A stretch of 64,000 nt of DNA from Cymbidium sinense (Eukaryota; Streptophyta; Magnoliopsida; Asparagales; Orchidaceae): NCBI GenBank assembly GCA_021442155.1, contig JAKCPB010000357.1:211001-275000 (forward strand). Reading direction: 5' to 3'. Under the pieces are notes generated by a model. That model was given only the letters and a program-made list of their open reading frames with translations, made no database searches and was not told where the DNA came from. Position 1 is the first letter of the stretch, and every line of letters begins with the position of its first letter. Below are positions 1-13,320 of this stretch, one piece after another. The position numbers were made by a program, and so were the translations under genes.

Positions 1-1717
1 TCCAATTGATTTTCCAAATACAACAAATCCTTTGATAGTCTAACCTTGAAATCTTTGTAGATGATAATTATCTACTATAATTTAGAGTATTCTTAGGAAA
101 TTTCATTTCTTAAGATGTAATTAAGTACGGAGGCTTGCCTCCTTAGGGAACTTAAGAACCTGGTTTAATATAAAACCTACTTTATTCATTGGCCCATCAT
201 ATCTTTGGAGTCCTTATTATGTGATCAGGTCCATTATAGGGTGATGCCTCTATATTTTGAGATAATACGTCATATCTCAATGTTATACTCGATCACCTCA
301 AAAAGTACCCCCACCCCACCAGCCTACATCCAAAATAAACACCACAAAGCCCTCTCACCTTGTTCATTGAATCTCAATATCATCCTTTCTTTTTGGAGTT
401 TATAGATGTCGATCCTCAAGTAGGCAAGGGTTCTTAGACTCATAATATTGACTAATACACCTAGGTCAACTAGAACTCTGGATAGCGTATCGCCAACATC
501 CATTGTAATGTAAAGAGGCATTGCTCGATCGCCCTGGAGTAATTCTTCATCATAATAAAATCCTAAGGTGTCCTTCGAGTGGCATGCCTCCTCTTTAGTA
601 GCAGTCAGCTAAGCTAAGCATATCTCTAGATCAAGTAAGTCTTGATTAGAGATTCCCTCATGTCTTTGGATAAGATAAGGGCATTGTATATGATTAATTT
701 AGCTGAAAACTTTCTAAGATGAGCTAGGACATTATAGTCAACTTTGGCTTGGTTCTCCACAAGCATATCCATGGGTGAAGCATTCTATGGAGGGGCTATG
801 CTACTGGACTATCCCGGGCAAGTATGGTGAGCTGCTGCTATTGTTCGACTGTCACCTTCCTCGAGTTATCCTTTGCAACTAGCAAACGTTCCTTGGTGTT
901 GGAGGTTTGAGCTACTTTAGGCACCTGTAAGGAAAGCTTCTTGATCTTATAAATGATCTTCTTAGATGTTCCAGATAGGGAGATATAATAACCTACTTTG
1001 GTCTTAATAGGATCCTAGTATCCCCAAGGATTACCCAATAACCTGGATGGTTGTTCTAATAAGTATTCCTTAGGGATAACTATGGCTCTCAACTTATAGT
1101 GCTGCCACCTTAAAAGTGATATCCCTCCAAGACATGGCCTAACATGTGATGGTTGGGGAAATAGCTATGATCATCACCCTTGCACACTTCCTCCGGCCTT
1201 TAGGCTAACGAAAGTCCTTTCTTTAAGAGATTCTTAAAGATTTTCCTAACTACCTCAATGAATATGGCTTATTCAATCATCTAACAAGAGTAGGTGAAAA
1301 GTAGCAACCGGCATGGATATGAATATCGCTAAGATAGGTCAAGTGATGGAAATGGTCATTGTGTAAAAATGTAATGAGGTGGTGGAAGAGGTGGCAAGGA
1401 GGTTCTCGAAGCTCTAGTCTCACATCAACTCGGGTGGTCGCTTCCCTCTAACAACAATATCTCTCGACTTTCTCAAACACCTTCGTGGTTTGGGCCTAGA
1501 TGATTTGTTAAAAATGGGAAACTATTTATGAGCTAAAACCTCTAGCTCCATGAACCTCTTGATGAAGAGGTGCTCCAAAGTTTTCACCCAACTACAATTC
1601 GATACCAATCAAATGCAACACGATAGATGAACTGCGAAAGAGGACATCGTCATGTCACAAACCCTAAAGTGTGCAATGGGTATAATCCCACCCATCAAAG
1701 ATCATGAAGGACAAACA
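1..1717 (-). pseudogene. Ty3/gypsy (Tat-like) gag-protease remnant, antisense
   Basis: Reading the minus strand gives broken gypsy polyprotein pieces in the order gag tail, gag-protease linker, protease. Around 1100-1200 the sense translation holds CPNHHMLGHVLEGYHF, like the gag-protease linker of Tat-type elements. Around 690-780 it holds a block ending in KLTIMS, like the family's K-DYNVL linker. 324-521 is the protease. Many stops and frameshifts separate these pieces, so nothing is expressible as one protein. No LTR, primer site or target duplication is visible. The right edge passes into AAACCCTAAATAAA repeats near 1717; the left edge is cut by the window and 1-320 is not recognisable. 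The same linker reappears at 35680-36109. The gypsy assignment is firm, the Tat lineage is inferred from the other copies. Confidence 0.7.
324..521 (-). pseudogene. Retropepsin-like protease domain of gypsy element (degenerate)
   Basis: The 65-residue open stretch contains PLYITMDVGDTLSRVLVD followed by LGVLVNIMSLRTL. Plant gypsy proteases usually read PLYI-G-V--SRVLVDNGSAVNIMPL-TL here. The catalytic D-[TSN]-G triad appears as D-L-G, so the conserved residue between Asp and Gly is replaced by leucine. The frame is short of a whole protease and ends in an unrelated tail. It is a decayed domain of the remnant around it, not a host gene. Confidence 0.65.
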
Positions 1718-4700
1718 AAACCCTAAATAAAACTAAATAAAACTTAAACCTAAAAATAAATCTAAAAATAAAAATAAAAAATAAAATAAAAAACCTAAAT
1801 TATAAACCTAAAAAAAACTCCCTAAAATAAAAAATAAAATAAACTAAAATAAACCTAAAATAAAATAAAATAAAATAAATAAAAATAAACCTAAACCTAA
1901 AAAATAAATAAACCTAAACCTAAATAAAAAAAAACTAAACTAAAATAAAATAAAATCTAAATATATAAAATAAAATAAAAAAAACCCAAAATAAAAAAAA
2001 AATAAATAAAACTAAAATAAAATAAAACTAAACTAAAATAAATCAAACCTAAACTAAACCTCTATTTTAACTAAATCCTAAACTAAAATCTCAACCTAAA
2101 CCTAAACCCTAAAACCCTAAACCTAAAGTAATCAAACCTAAACCTAAACCTAAAGAACGCTTATACCCTATGGTAACCCTAAACCCTAAACCCTAAAGCC
2201 TAAACACTAAACCATAAACATAAACCCTAAATCCTAACCCTATACCCTAAACCCTAAAACCCTAAACCCTAAAACCCTAAACCCAAAACCTAATCCTTAA
2301 AAACTTAAAAACCTAAACCTAAACTAAAAAAAACTAAAAAATAAAAGAAATAAAAAATAAATTAAAATAAAAACCTAAACCTAAACCCAAAAATAAAATA
2401 AAATAAACTAATAAAAATAAACTAAATAAATTAAATAAAAACCTAAACTAAACTAAAAAAATAAAATAAACATAAGAATAAAAAACTTGAATACAACAAA
2501 AATAAAATAAACCTAAAATAAAACAAAATAAAAACTAAATAAAATCCTAAACCTAAAAAATAAACCTAAAAATAAATAAAAAATAAAACCCAAACCCTAA
2601 AATAAAAATAAAAACTAAACCTGAATTAAAAATTAAAATAAACAAAATAAACATAAACTTATAATAAAATAAATTAAATTAAAATAAATAAAACCAAAAC
2701 CTAAACTTAAAATAAACTAAACCTAAACCCGAAACTAAATAAAATAAGATAAACAAAAACTAAACGTAAACCTAATCTAAAAAACAAAACAAACAAAAAC
2801 CTAAAATAAAAACTTAAAACCTAAACTCTAAATCCAAAACCCTAAACCCTAAAAAGCTAAAAACATAAACCTAAACTAAATAAAACTTAAAATAAAATAA
2901 ATAAAAAACCTAAACCAAAATAAAATGAAAAATTAAAACAAAATAAAAATATAAACTAAAATTCAAACCTAAATCGAAACCGTAAAAAAAATTTAAAAAT
3001 AAAAACTAAACTAAAATAAAATAAATAAAATCCTAAACTAAACTCAAAAACTGTATAAATAAAAACTAAACCTAAAATAAACTCAAAATAAACCTAAAAT
3101 TAAATAAAATAAAAACCTAAACCTAAAAATTAAACCTAAAAAGAAATAAAAAAATAAATCCTAAACCTTAAAGTAAAAAAAAAACTAAACCTAAAACCAA
3201 ATTAAAATAAACCGAAACCTAAACTAAGAAAAATAAACTAAAATAAATCAAACCTAAACCTAAACCTAAAATGAACTAAACCTAAACCTAAACTAAAACT
3301 AAATAAAATAAAATAAGCTAAAAATAAACCTAAACCTAAACAAAAAATAATACCTAAAAATAAACGTAAAATAAAAATCTAAAACCTAAACCTAAAAAAA
3401 TAAAATAAAAACCTAAACCTAAACCTAAAAATAAAATATAAAACCTAAACCTAAAAAATAAAATAAAATAAAACTAAACTAAAAGATAAACCTAAGCCTA
3501 AACCAAAACCTAAAAAATAAACTAAAATAAATAAACCTAAAATAAATAAACTAAACTAAATAAAAATAAAAATAAACCAAAATAAAAATAAAATAATAAA
3601 ATAATCTAAATTAAATAAAAAATAAACTAAATAAACCTAAACCTACTAGTATACTAAATTAAAAAAATGGAAAAAATAAAAAATAAAATAACAAATAAAA
3701 AACCCTAAACCTTAAACCCTAACCCTAAACCATAAAACCCTAAACACTAAACCCTAAACCATAAACCCTAATCCCTAAAATTTACAATCCTGAACCCTAA
3801 ATCCTAAATCCCAGACCCTAAACTCTAAACCCTAAGCCCTAAAACATAAAAACCTAAAAATCTAAACTTAAACTAAATAAAACCTAAAAAGAAAATAAAT
3901 AAAACTTAAACCTAAATAAAATAAAAATAAAATAAAATAAAATCCTAAACTAAAACCTAAACCTAAACCTAAAAATAAAATAAAATAAACTTCAAACAAT
4001 AAACTAAATAAAATAAATAAAAACCTAAACTAAACAAAACAAAATTAAATAAACCTAAGAATAAAAAAAACTAAATAAAATAAAAACTAAATCAAATAAA
4101 CTTAAACATAAAATAAAAAATAAACTTAAAATAAAATAAAATAATAACTAAATAAAAAACATAAACTTAAAAAATGAACCTAAAACCCATAAAAACTAAC
4201 CCATAAATAAATAAAAAAAACCAAAACCCTAAATGAAAAATAAAAACTAACCCTAAAATAAAAATAAAATAAACAAAATAAACATAAAATAAACTAAACT
4301 AAAATAAATTAAAGCTAAACCTAAACCCTACTCTAAATAAAATAAAGAAAACTAAAAATAAACCTAAACCTAAACGAAAAAATAAAACATAAAAATAAAC
4401 CTAAAATAAAAACCGAAATCCTAAACCCTAAACCATAAACTCTAAAATGCTACAAACCTAAACCTATACTAAATAAAACCTTAAAATAAAATAAATAAAT
4501 AAACCTAAACCAGAATAAAATGAAAAATTAAAATAAAAGAAAAACAAAAACTAAAACCTAAACCTAAACCTAAACCTAAAACAAAATAAAATATAAAATA
4601 AAAAACTAAACTAAAAATAAATAAATAAAAATCTAACAAAACTAAAAATAAATAAACTGAAATAAAATAACAATTAAACCTAAAATAATTATTAAATAAT

Positions 4701-7700
4701 CCAAAACCTAAAAAATAAAACAGAAAATAAAAGCTAAAAATAAATATAAAAAAAATCTAAACCATAAACTAAAAAAAAACCTAAACCTAAAATAAAAAAA
4801 AATAAACATAAACCAAAACTAAGATAAACCAAACTAAAATAAATAAAACCTAAACTAAACTAAACCTAAACCTAAACCTAAACCAAACCTAAATAAAATA
4901 AAATAAACTAAAAATAAACATAAACCTAACGTAAAAAATAATACCTAAAAATAAACCTAAAATACAAACTGAAAACCTCAACCTAAAAGAATAAAACAAA
5001 AACCTAAACCTAATCCTAAAAATAAAATTTAAAAACTAAACATAAAAAATATAATAAAAATAAAATTAAACTAAAAAATTAACCTAAACCTAAACTGAAA
5101 CCTAAAAAAACAAACTAAAATAAATAAACCTAAAATAAATAAACTAAACTAAATAAAAATAAAAATAAACCTAAATAAAAGTAAAAATAAAATAAAAATA
5201 AACTAAAATAAATCAAAAATAAACTAAATTAACTAAATAAACCTAAACCTACCAGTATAATTAATTGTAAAAAAAGGAAAACATAAAAATATAAAAAGAC
5301 AAATAAAAAAATAACCCTAAACCTACAACCCTAAACCCTAAACCATAAAACCCTAAACCCTAGAGCCCAATCCTTAAAATCTACAACCCTAAACCTTAAA
5401 CCCTAAATCCTAGACCCCAAACCCTTAACTCTAAACCCTAAACCCTAAGCCCTAAGCCCTATAAACCTAAAAACCTAAACTTAAACTAAATAAAACCTAA
5501 AAATAAAATAAATAAAAAACCCAAACCTAAATAAAATAAAAAATAAAGTAAAATAAAAACCTATACTAAATCCTAAACCTAAACCTAAACCTAAACATTA
5601 AAATAAATAAAATATAAAAACTTAAAACTAAAATAAAATAAATAAAAACCTAAACTAAATTAAGAAATAAAAAAAACCCAAAAATAAAAAAAAACTTAAA
5701 TAAAATAAAAACTGAACATAATATAAAAATAAAATAAATCTAAAATAAAATAAAAGCTTAATAAAAACCTAACCCTGAAAAATAAACCTAAAACAAATTA
5801 AAAAATAAATCCTAATCATTAAAAAAAATAAACCTAAAATAAAAAAAATAAAATAAACCTAAACATAAACTAAAATAAATAAAACCTAAACCTAAACCTA
5901 AATCGTAAACTCTATAAAATAAAATGAATTAAAATAAACCTAAACCTAAACTAAAATTTAAACCTAAACCTAAAATAAAACCAAAACCTAAACATAAAAA
6001 ATAAAATAAAACCTAAACCTAAACCAAAAAAAGTAAAAAATAAATCCTAAACCTAAAAAAAGAAAATAAAAAATAAAACTAAATGAAAATAAACATAAAC
6101 TTAAACTTAAATGTAAACTTAAAATAAACTAAAAAAATAAAAAATAAAAATAAAATAAATAAACCCAAATTAAATAACAAATAAACTAAATAAACCCAAA
6201 CCTATGGGATTACTTTATTTTAAAAAAAAAAATCCCTAAACTCTAAATCCTAAAACCTAAACCCTAAACCCTAAACCCTAAAACTAACCTTAAACCCTAA
6301 ACCCTAAACTTACAACCCTAAAAAACCCTAAACCCTAAACAATAAACCCTAAATTCTAAACGCTAAACCATATCCCTAACCATAAAACCCTAAACTCTAA
6401 ACCCTAATCCCTAAAAACCCTAAACCCTAAAGCTTAAACCCTAAACCTAAACCCTAAACCCTAAACCCTAAGCCCTAAAAATGCTAAACCCTAAACCCTA
6501 AACTCTAAACCCTAACCCTAAACCTTAAACCCTAAAACCCTAAACCCTAAACCCTAAACCTTAAAATCCTAAAAACCTAAACATAAACTAAATAAGAATT
6601 AAAAATAAAATAAATAAAAAACCTTAAACCTAAATATCAAAATAAAATAAAAAAACTTAAAATAAAACCTAAACCTAATAAATAAATAAAATAAAACTAA
6701 AAAAAACTAAATTAATAAAGAAAACCTAAACTAAACTAAAAAATAAAATAAACCTAAAATAAAACCTAAATAAAATAAAACTAATCCTAAAATAAAAAAA
6801 AATAAACTAAACCTAAAATAAAATAAAATAAAAAGTAAATAAAAACCTAAACCTAAAACATAATCCTAAAAATAAAATAAAAAATTAAAAACTAATCACT
6901 AAACAAAAAAAAAAACTAAACCTAAAATAAAAATTAAATAAATGTAAACTAAAATAAACTAAACCTAAACATGAAATAAACTAAACTTAAACCCTAAATA
7001 AAATAAAATAAACTAAAAATAAACCTAAACCTAAAAAAAATAAAACCTTAAAACATGTAAAACCTAAATCAAAACCTAAAAATAAAATATAAAATCTAAA
7101 CCTAAAAAATAAAATAAAAATAAAACTAAACTAAAAAAAATAAACCTAAACCTAAACCTAAACCTAAAAAAATAAACTAAAATAAAAAACCTAAACTAAA
7201 ATAAATAAACTAAACTAAATAAAAATAAAAATAAAGTTAAATAAGAATAAAAAAAATAAAAAATTAATTAATTAATTAAAAGATAAACTAAATAAACTTA
7301 AACCTATGAGTTTACTTAATTAAAAAAATATATATATAAATAACAAAAACCTTAACCCTAAACACTAAACCCTAAAACTAACCCTAAACCCTAAACCTTG
7401 AACCCCAAACTTACAACAACCTATAACTTTAAACCTTAAAACCCTAAACCTTAAACCTTAAACCCTAAACTTAAAAATAAAACCTAAAATGAAAACCAAA
7501 AACCTAAAACTAAAAAACTGATACAAAAAAATAAACCTAAACCTAAAAATAATAAATAAAACCTAACCCTAAAAAATAATATAAAAATAAAACAAAACAA
7601 GAAAATATGCATAAACATTAACCTAAAAAATAAACTCAGATAAAAAACCTAAACTAAAATAAATAAAACTAAAATAAATAAATTAAACTAAATAAAAAAT

Positions 7701-9186
7701 AAGAAATGACCTAAAAAAATAAAAAATAAACTAAAATAAATAAAATAAATCAAGGAAAAAAACTAAACCCTAAACCCTAAACTTTAAACCCTAAACTAAC
7801 CTTAAACCCTAAACCATTAAACGCTAAACCTAAATGCTAAACCCTAAACCCTAAACCCTAAACCATAACCCTGTCGCTAAACCCTAAACCCTAAACCTTA
7901 AACCTTAAACCTTAAAATCATAAACCCTAAACTAACCCAAAATAAACCCTAATCCCTAAAAACTCTAAAAACCCTAAAGCCTAAACCCTAAACCATAAAT
8001 TAATCAGAAATCCTAAGCTAACCCTAAACCCTATACCCTCAAAACCCTAAACCCTAAAGCCTAAACACTAAACCTTAAACCCTAAACCTTAAATCCTAAC
8101 CCTAAACTGTAAACTCTAAACACTAAACCCTAAAAAAAAAAACTTGAACCTAAATTAAGTAAAACCAAATTATAAAATAAATAAAAAGATTGAAACCTAA
8201 ATAAAATAAAAAGAATAAAATAAATTGAAAACCTAAATTAAAACTTAAACCCAAACCAAAAAATAAAATAAAATAATAAATAAAGATAAACTAAAGTAAA
8301 ATAAATAAAAACCTAAACTAAACTAAACAATAAAATAAACATTAGAATAAAAAATCTAAATAAAATAAAAACTAAATGTAAAATAATAAAAATAATAAAC
8401 CTAAAATAAAATAAAACTAAATAAAAACCTAAAAAATAACCCTAAAAATAAAATCTAAAAATAAATATAAAAATAAAACTTTAATCCTAAACAAAAAAAA
8501 ACTTAAACCTAAAATAAAATATACCCAAACCTAAAAAAAAACTAAATAAAATAAAATAAACTAAAAATAAACCTAAACATAAGCTAAAAAATAAAACCTA
8601 AAAATAAACCTAAAATAAAAACCAAAAACTTAAAATTAAAAAAGTGAAATAAAAACCTAAACCTAAACCTAAAAATAAAAAATAAAACCTGAACCTAAAA
8701 GATAAAATAAAATAAAACTCAACTAAAAAATATACCTAAACCTAAAAAATAAACTAAAATAAAAACTTAAACTAAAATAAATAAACCTAAAATAAATAAA
8801 CTAACAAAATAAAATTAAAAAATAAACCTAAATATAAATAAAAAATAAAATAAAGCCATATACATAAAAAATAAACTAAATAAACAAAATAAACATAAAC
8901 CTATCAGTCTACCTAATTTTAAAAAAAAATCTAAACCATAAAACCTAAAACTAACCTTAAACCCTAAGCCTACAACCCTAAACCTACAACCTTAAACCCT
9001 AAACTCTAAACCCTAAAACCCTAAACCCTGAACCCTAAACATTAAACCCTAAAACCGTAAACCCTAAACCCTAAACCCAAAACACTAAACCATAAAACCC
9101 AAAACACTAATACTTACTACCCGAAACCTTAAACCCCAAACCCTAAGCCCTAAACCCTGAACTAACCCTAAACCCTAAACCCTAAG
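1718..9186. repeat. Degenerate telomere-like satellite array, block A
   Basis: About 7.5 kb built almost only from A, C and T on this strand: CCCTAAA, CCTAAA, CTAAA and ATAAA words in irregular order. CCCTAAA-rich sub-blocks (for example 2100-2290, 3700-3850, 5310-5460, 6240-6570, 7750-8130, 8930-9180) alternate with A-rich CCTAAA/ATAAA sub-blocks. The change from A-rich to CCCTAAA-rich is marked by a landmark near 3642, 5244, 6202, 7304 and 8902. CCCTAAA is the usual plant telomere unit; the disorder and flanking DNA on both sides make this interstitial. No gene is present; the few long frames are low-complexity shadows. Confidence 0.93.
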
Positions 9187-9650
9187 AATGGGCAGATCCT
9201 TGATGGAAGGAACATCACCGTCAACTAGGCTTAGTCTAGATTTGGCAGTGGAGGTGAAGGCAGAGTTGCGATTATCACAGTGGTGGTGGGGGATCTGGAG
9301 GTTCTGGTGGATATGGAGGTGTTGGTCTGAGTAGTGGTGGCTAAGGAGGCGGGAGGAGCGATGGATGTTTCAACCGTGGTGGTAGTGGAGGGAAAGATCA
9401 GGGATATGATGGCGGATCCCTCTCCTGATGGGAAATGTAGAAACTAAAGAATGATTCATCTGATCTGATGCTTATGGGACTATATCTTTACAGTAGAGAT
9501 GGTTCTACTTATCTAGGGATTTTCATTTGCTCTATGGATGCTCATTTTTTATATATGTCATTGCTTGTGTCTTAAAAAACTTGGGGTGCTACTTCGTTGA
9601 TCAAATCAAAAAGTAGAAATGTTTATCTGAATTTGTTCTCTATTAAAAAA
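9187..9650 (+). pseudogene. GRP 3'-end segment, copy 1
   Basis: The segment starts abruptly after CCCTAAG with codons for NGQILDGRNITVN, the end of the RRM of a plant glycine-rich RNA-binding protein. The next codon, Glu in functional proteins, is TAG (9226-9228). A decayed glycine-rich domain follows, then a 3' UTR holding CTTTACAGTAGAGATGGTTC and TCATTTTTTATATATGTC, ending in TTCTCTATTAAAAAAA and returning to repeat. Functional family members bind RNA through the RRM; this piece lacks most of the RRM and cannot do so. Family identity is from the sequence; non-function is inferred. Confidence 0.8.
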
Positions 9651-10868
9651 AACTCTTAAACCCTAAACTCAACTTAAACCCTAAACCTAAAACCTAAACC
9701 CTAAACCCTAAACCCTAAAACATAAACCCCAAACCCTAAACCCTAAATCCTAAACTAACCATTAACCCTAAACCCTAAACTAACCCTAAACCCTAAACCC
9801 TAAAAAGCTAAAAACCTAAACCTAAACAAAATTAAACTGAAAACTAAAATAAATAAAAAAACCTAAAAAAAAACATAAACCAAAACCTAAATCGAAACAA
9901 AAAGCTAAACATAAAATTAAAATAAAATAAAAAATAAAAAATAAAGTATAATAAAATAAATAAAAAACCTAAACTAAACTAAAAAAAACCAAAAAAATAA
10001 AACAAAAAAATAAAAAATAAAATAAACCTAAAATAAAATAAAATTAAAACTAAATAAAAACCTAAACCTAAAACTAAATTTAAAAAATAAAACTAAAAAA
10101 ATAAATATCAAATATGACTTAAACCCTAAACTAAGAAAACATAAACTAAAAAATAAAAAATAAAACAAAATATTATAAACCTAAACCTAAACCTAAATTA
10201 AAATAAACTAAATTAAACAAATAAAAAACCTAAACCTAAAATAAACTAAACCTAAACCTAAACTAAATATAATAAAATAAACTAAAATAAACCTAAACCA
10301 AACTAAAAATAAAACTAAAAATAAACCTAAAATAAAAAACATAAAACCTAAACTTAAGAAAATAAATAAAAACCTAAACCTAAACCTAAAAAAATTAAAC
10401 CAAAACCTAAAAAATAAAATAAAAATAAAACTCAACTAAAAAATAAATCTAAAGTTATAAAATAAACTAAAATGATAAAACTAAACTAAAATTAATAAAT
10501 AAAAAAATAAACTAAATAAAAATAAAAATAAATAAATAAAATAAAATAAACTAAAATAAAGAAAAATAAACTAAATAAACCTAAACTCCTAGTTTACTTA
10601 ATTTTTTTTAAAAAAAACCCCTAAACCCTAAAACTAATGCTAAACCCCATTCCCTAAACCTACAACCCTAAACCTACAACCTTAAACCCTAAACCCTAAA
10701 CCCTAATCCCTAAACCCTAAACCTCTAAACCCTAAACCCTAATCCCTAAACCCTTAAATCCTAAACCATAAAACTCAAAACCCTAAATTGTAAAACTTAA
10801 ACCCTAAGCGCTAAAACCTACAACTCTAGACCCTAAACCCTAAACACTAACATAACCCTAAACCCTAA
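9651..10868. repeat. Degenerate telomere-like satellite array, block B
   Basis: Repeats the order seen elsewhere: CCCTAAA-rich tract after the GRP segment, A-rich CCTAAA/ATAAA tract to about 10570, landmark ACTCCTAGTTTACTTAATTT near 10584, then CCCTAAA-rich tract up to the next GRP segment. Copies 1 and 2 of the GRP segment are 1682 bases apart. The minus-strand open frame at 10208-10435 is phenylalanine-rich low complexity from the repeat and is not a gene. Confidence 0.92.
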
Positions 10869-11352
10869 GAATGGATAAAACCTTGATAATAGAAACATCA
10901 CTGTCAACTAAGAGTAGGTTAGATCTGGTGGTGGAGGTGAAGGCAGAGGTGATGGTTATCATAGCGATGGTGGAGGATCTGAAGGTGATGGTGGATAAGG
11001 ATGGGGTGATCAGAGTAGTGTTGGTTATGGAGGTGGGAGGAGCGATAGAGGTTACACCATGGTGGTGATAGAGAGAGAGATCGGGGATATGATGGAAGAT
11101 CCCGCTACTTAAGAGGCAAGAGTGGTTCTAATGGGAACTGGAGAAACTGGAGAAATTGAAGAATGGCTGATCCGATCTATTGGTTATGGAACTGTGTCTT
11201 TACAGTAGATATTTTTCTACATATCTAGGGTTTTTTATTTTCTCTATGGTTCTCATTTTTTTATCTATTTTATCGCTTGTGTCTTGGAAAAAACTTGCTT
11301 CTGATGAAATCAAAGAAGAAATATTGAATATGAATTTTTCTCTATTAAAACA
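10869..11352 (+). pseudogene. GRP 3'-end segment, copy 2
   Basis: Same start (after CCCTAAG) and same end (TCTCTATTAAAA) as the other copies. The former Glu codon after ITVN is TAA (10909-10911) rather than TAG. The glycine-rich domain can be followed to RDRGYDG-SRY, with substitutions. The 3' UTR contains CTTTACAGTAGATATTTTTC and CATATCTAGGGTTTTTTATT. Open frames at 10871-11068 and 11180-11395 run in a frame other than the ancestral glycine frame or in the UTR, so they are by-products. Confidence 0.8.
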
Positions 11353-11755
11353 AACCTTAAACCCTAAATTCTTATCCCTAAACAAACATCCCTAAACCTA
11401 CCCTAAACTAAAACTTAAACCCTAAACCTACAACTAAAACCCTATACCCTAAACCCTAAACCCTAAATCCTAAACCATAAAAACCCTAAATCTAAACACT
11501 AAATCCTAAGCCTTATACCATAAACCTTAAACACTAAATCCTAAACCCTAAACCTTAAACCCTAAACAATAAACCCTAAAACCATAAACCCTAAACCCTA
11601 AAACCTGCAACCCTAAACCTTAAACCTTAAACCCCAAACTGTAAACCCTAAACCCTAAACCCTAAACTAACCCTAAACCCTAAACTAATCATAAACCCTA
11701 AACCCTAAACTAACCATAAACCCTAACCCTAAACTCTAAATGCTAAACCTTGAAG
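11353..11755. repeat. Telomere-like repeat, CCCTAAA-rich block C
   Basis: Mostly CCCTAAA with CCTTAAA, ACTAAA and CATAAA variants. It joins the GRP copy 2 A-run to the AT-rich DNA at about 11756. The minus strand carries the G-rich TTTAGGG form. Confidence 0.9.
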
Positions 11756-13320
11756 AATGATGTCATTAGGAGTAGATCTAAAGAATGACGTAATCCTAAC
11801 ATAATTATGGTAGCTAAAGAAAATGACTTCCAGAGACTTTCCCTTGAAAATGAGATATTTTAATACCTAAACCCTAACCCTAAATCATATTATAATATCA
11901 TATATTATAGTATAATGTAGCAGCATATATTTGAGCAGTGATGTTTTTGGATGTTATAAGATGTTTTGAAATGATTTAGTATATTATGGTATTGTGCCTT
12001 ATAGTCTATATTAATATAAATCATAAACATATTGATTTAATAAATTAGATGATGAAATTTGTTTAATTTAAAGTTTGAATTAGGTTGTAGTACCAAAGGT
12101 GTACTATGCCAGCTATAGTCTAGAAAGTAATATTTTATGTTCAATATAAATATTATATGTTGTAGCATAGTATAACATCATATATCATAATATATTAATT
12201 TACACATTTTAAATTCTTTAGTATACAATCATGCAAGAGCCTACACTAGCAATATATTTATAAAAAAGTTGATTAGACTTTAAAATGGTAGAATTTGGTC
12301 AAATTCATAAAAAGCATGACATCATAATATATTGTTTATATTTAAAATATGTAAGTGATAACACTAAAATATATAGTATTTTATTGTTTAGACTAATTTT
12401 ATGATTTTTTTATACTAAGTAATCCCTTGTGATGTGGTATGCATTATAATATAATATAATATGTTATAGTGTATTATAATATAAGATGCCATAACATAGT
12501 GGATCATCATGCATTATAGCAAACTATTATGTATTACTACTTATTATTTAGCATATTTTAGTTTGTTATAGCATGATGTGGTAGAGTTTCTACCAGTATA
12601 ATTCATAAAAATACTACATTATAGGCTAAGATGATGGGATTTGGCCAAATTTAAGGTAAGCTTTAGGGAACATCATTGGGGTTGTGCTGTGTCATTTAAT
12701 CAAAAGAATGGAATTTTGCATCCAAAATAAATGTTCATTTTCAACCAAATTTGATAAATTTTTTGCTTAAAGTGATTCATTTTAAGGTGTAATGTAAGAT
12801 AATATATTATATGAAAGCATATTGAAATATAATGTACATAACAATATAACTTTACATACATATATATGAATGTGGTGGTGTGTTACTAAATGTTATTGCA
12901 CATTTTAGTATGTTTTACTTTTGTTATAATACATTGGGTCAAAACTCACAAAAATGTTAATTTAAAGGTTGAGATGGAAGAATTTGGCCAATTAGCAGAA
13001 AACACCAACATTATGCTATTTTGTACTATTTCTAATAGAAAAATAACAATTTTATATATAAAAAAACATTATTCATATTTCGAGAAAGTTTTTTTGTTCC
13101 TTTTAAGTGATTCTAATGAGTTGTAATGTTAGACAATATATTATATTATAGCAAATTATAATATAACATCATATATTATAATATAATATAGTGTGTTTAT
13201 TCACACTATAACATGTTTATCATGATATTGTATAGTTAGTTTGAGCTTGCACCATCACAAATCATAAAATGTTGATTACATTATTAAGATGATGTAATTT
13301 GAATGAATACATTGTTAGGC
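11756..13320. repeat. AT-rich intergenic DNA, first copy of a duplicated block
   Basis: Opens with GGAGTAGATCTAAAGAATGA at 11769, repeated at 49651, and the two loci run in parallel as far as ATTATAGCA (about 12512 here, 50411 there). It is rich in TATAATAT/ATATTATA words and loosely repeats itself; ATATTATA-type motifs recur near 11890, 12150, 12450, 12790 and 13140. No open frame is credible. It could be a decayed element or ordinary AT-rich DNA. No terminal repeats were found. Confidence 0.7.

Noticed and set aside
10208..10435. Open frame encoding a Phe/Leu-rich, membrane-like 75-residue protein on the minus strand.
   Set aside because: It is the translation of TTTAGG/TTTATTTT repeat and has no start context, homology or conserved counterpart in the other blocks.
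11756..13320. Matrix-attachment region, replication origin or centromere sequence in the AT-rich block.
   Set aside because: Only AT-richness and ATATTATA words support it; no defining motif can be tested here.
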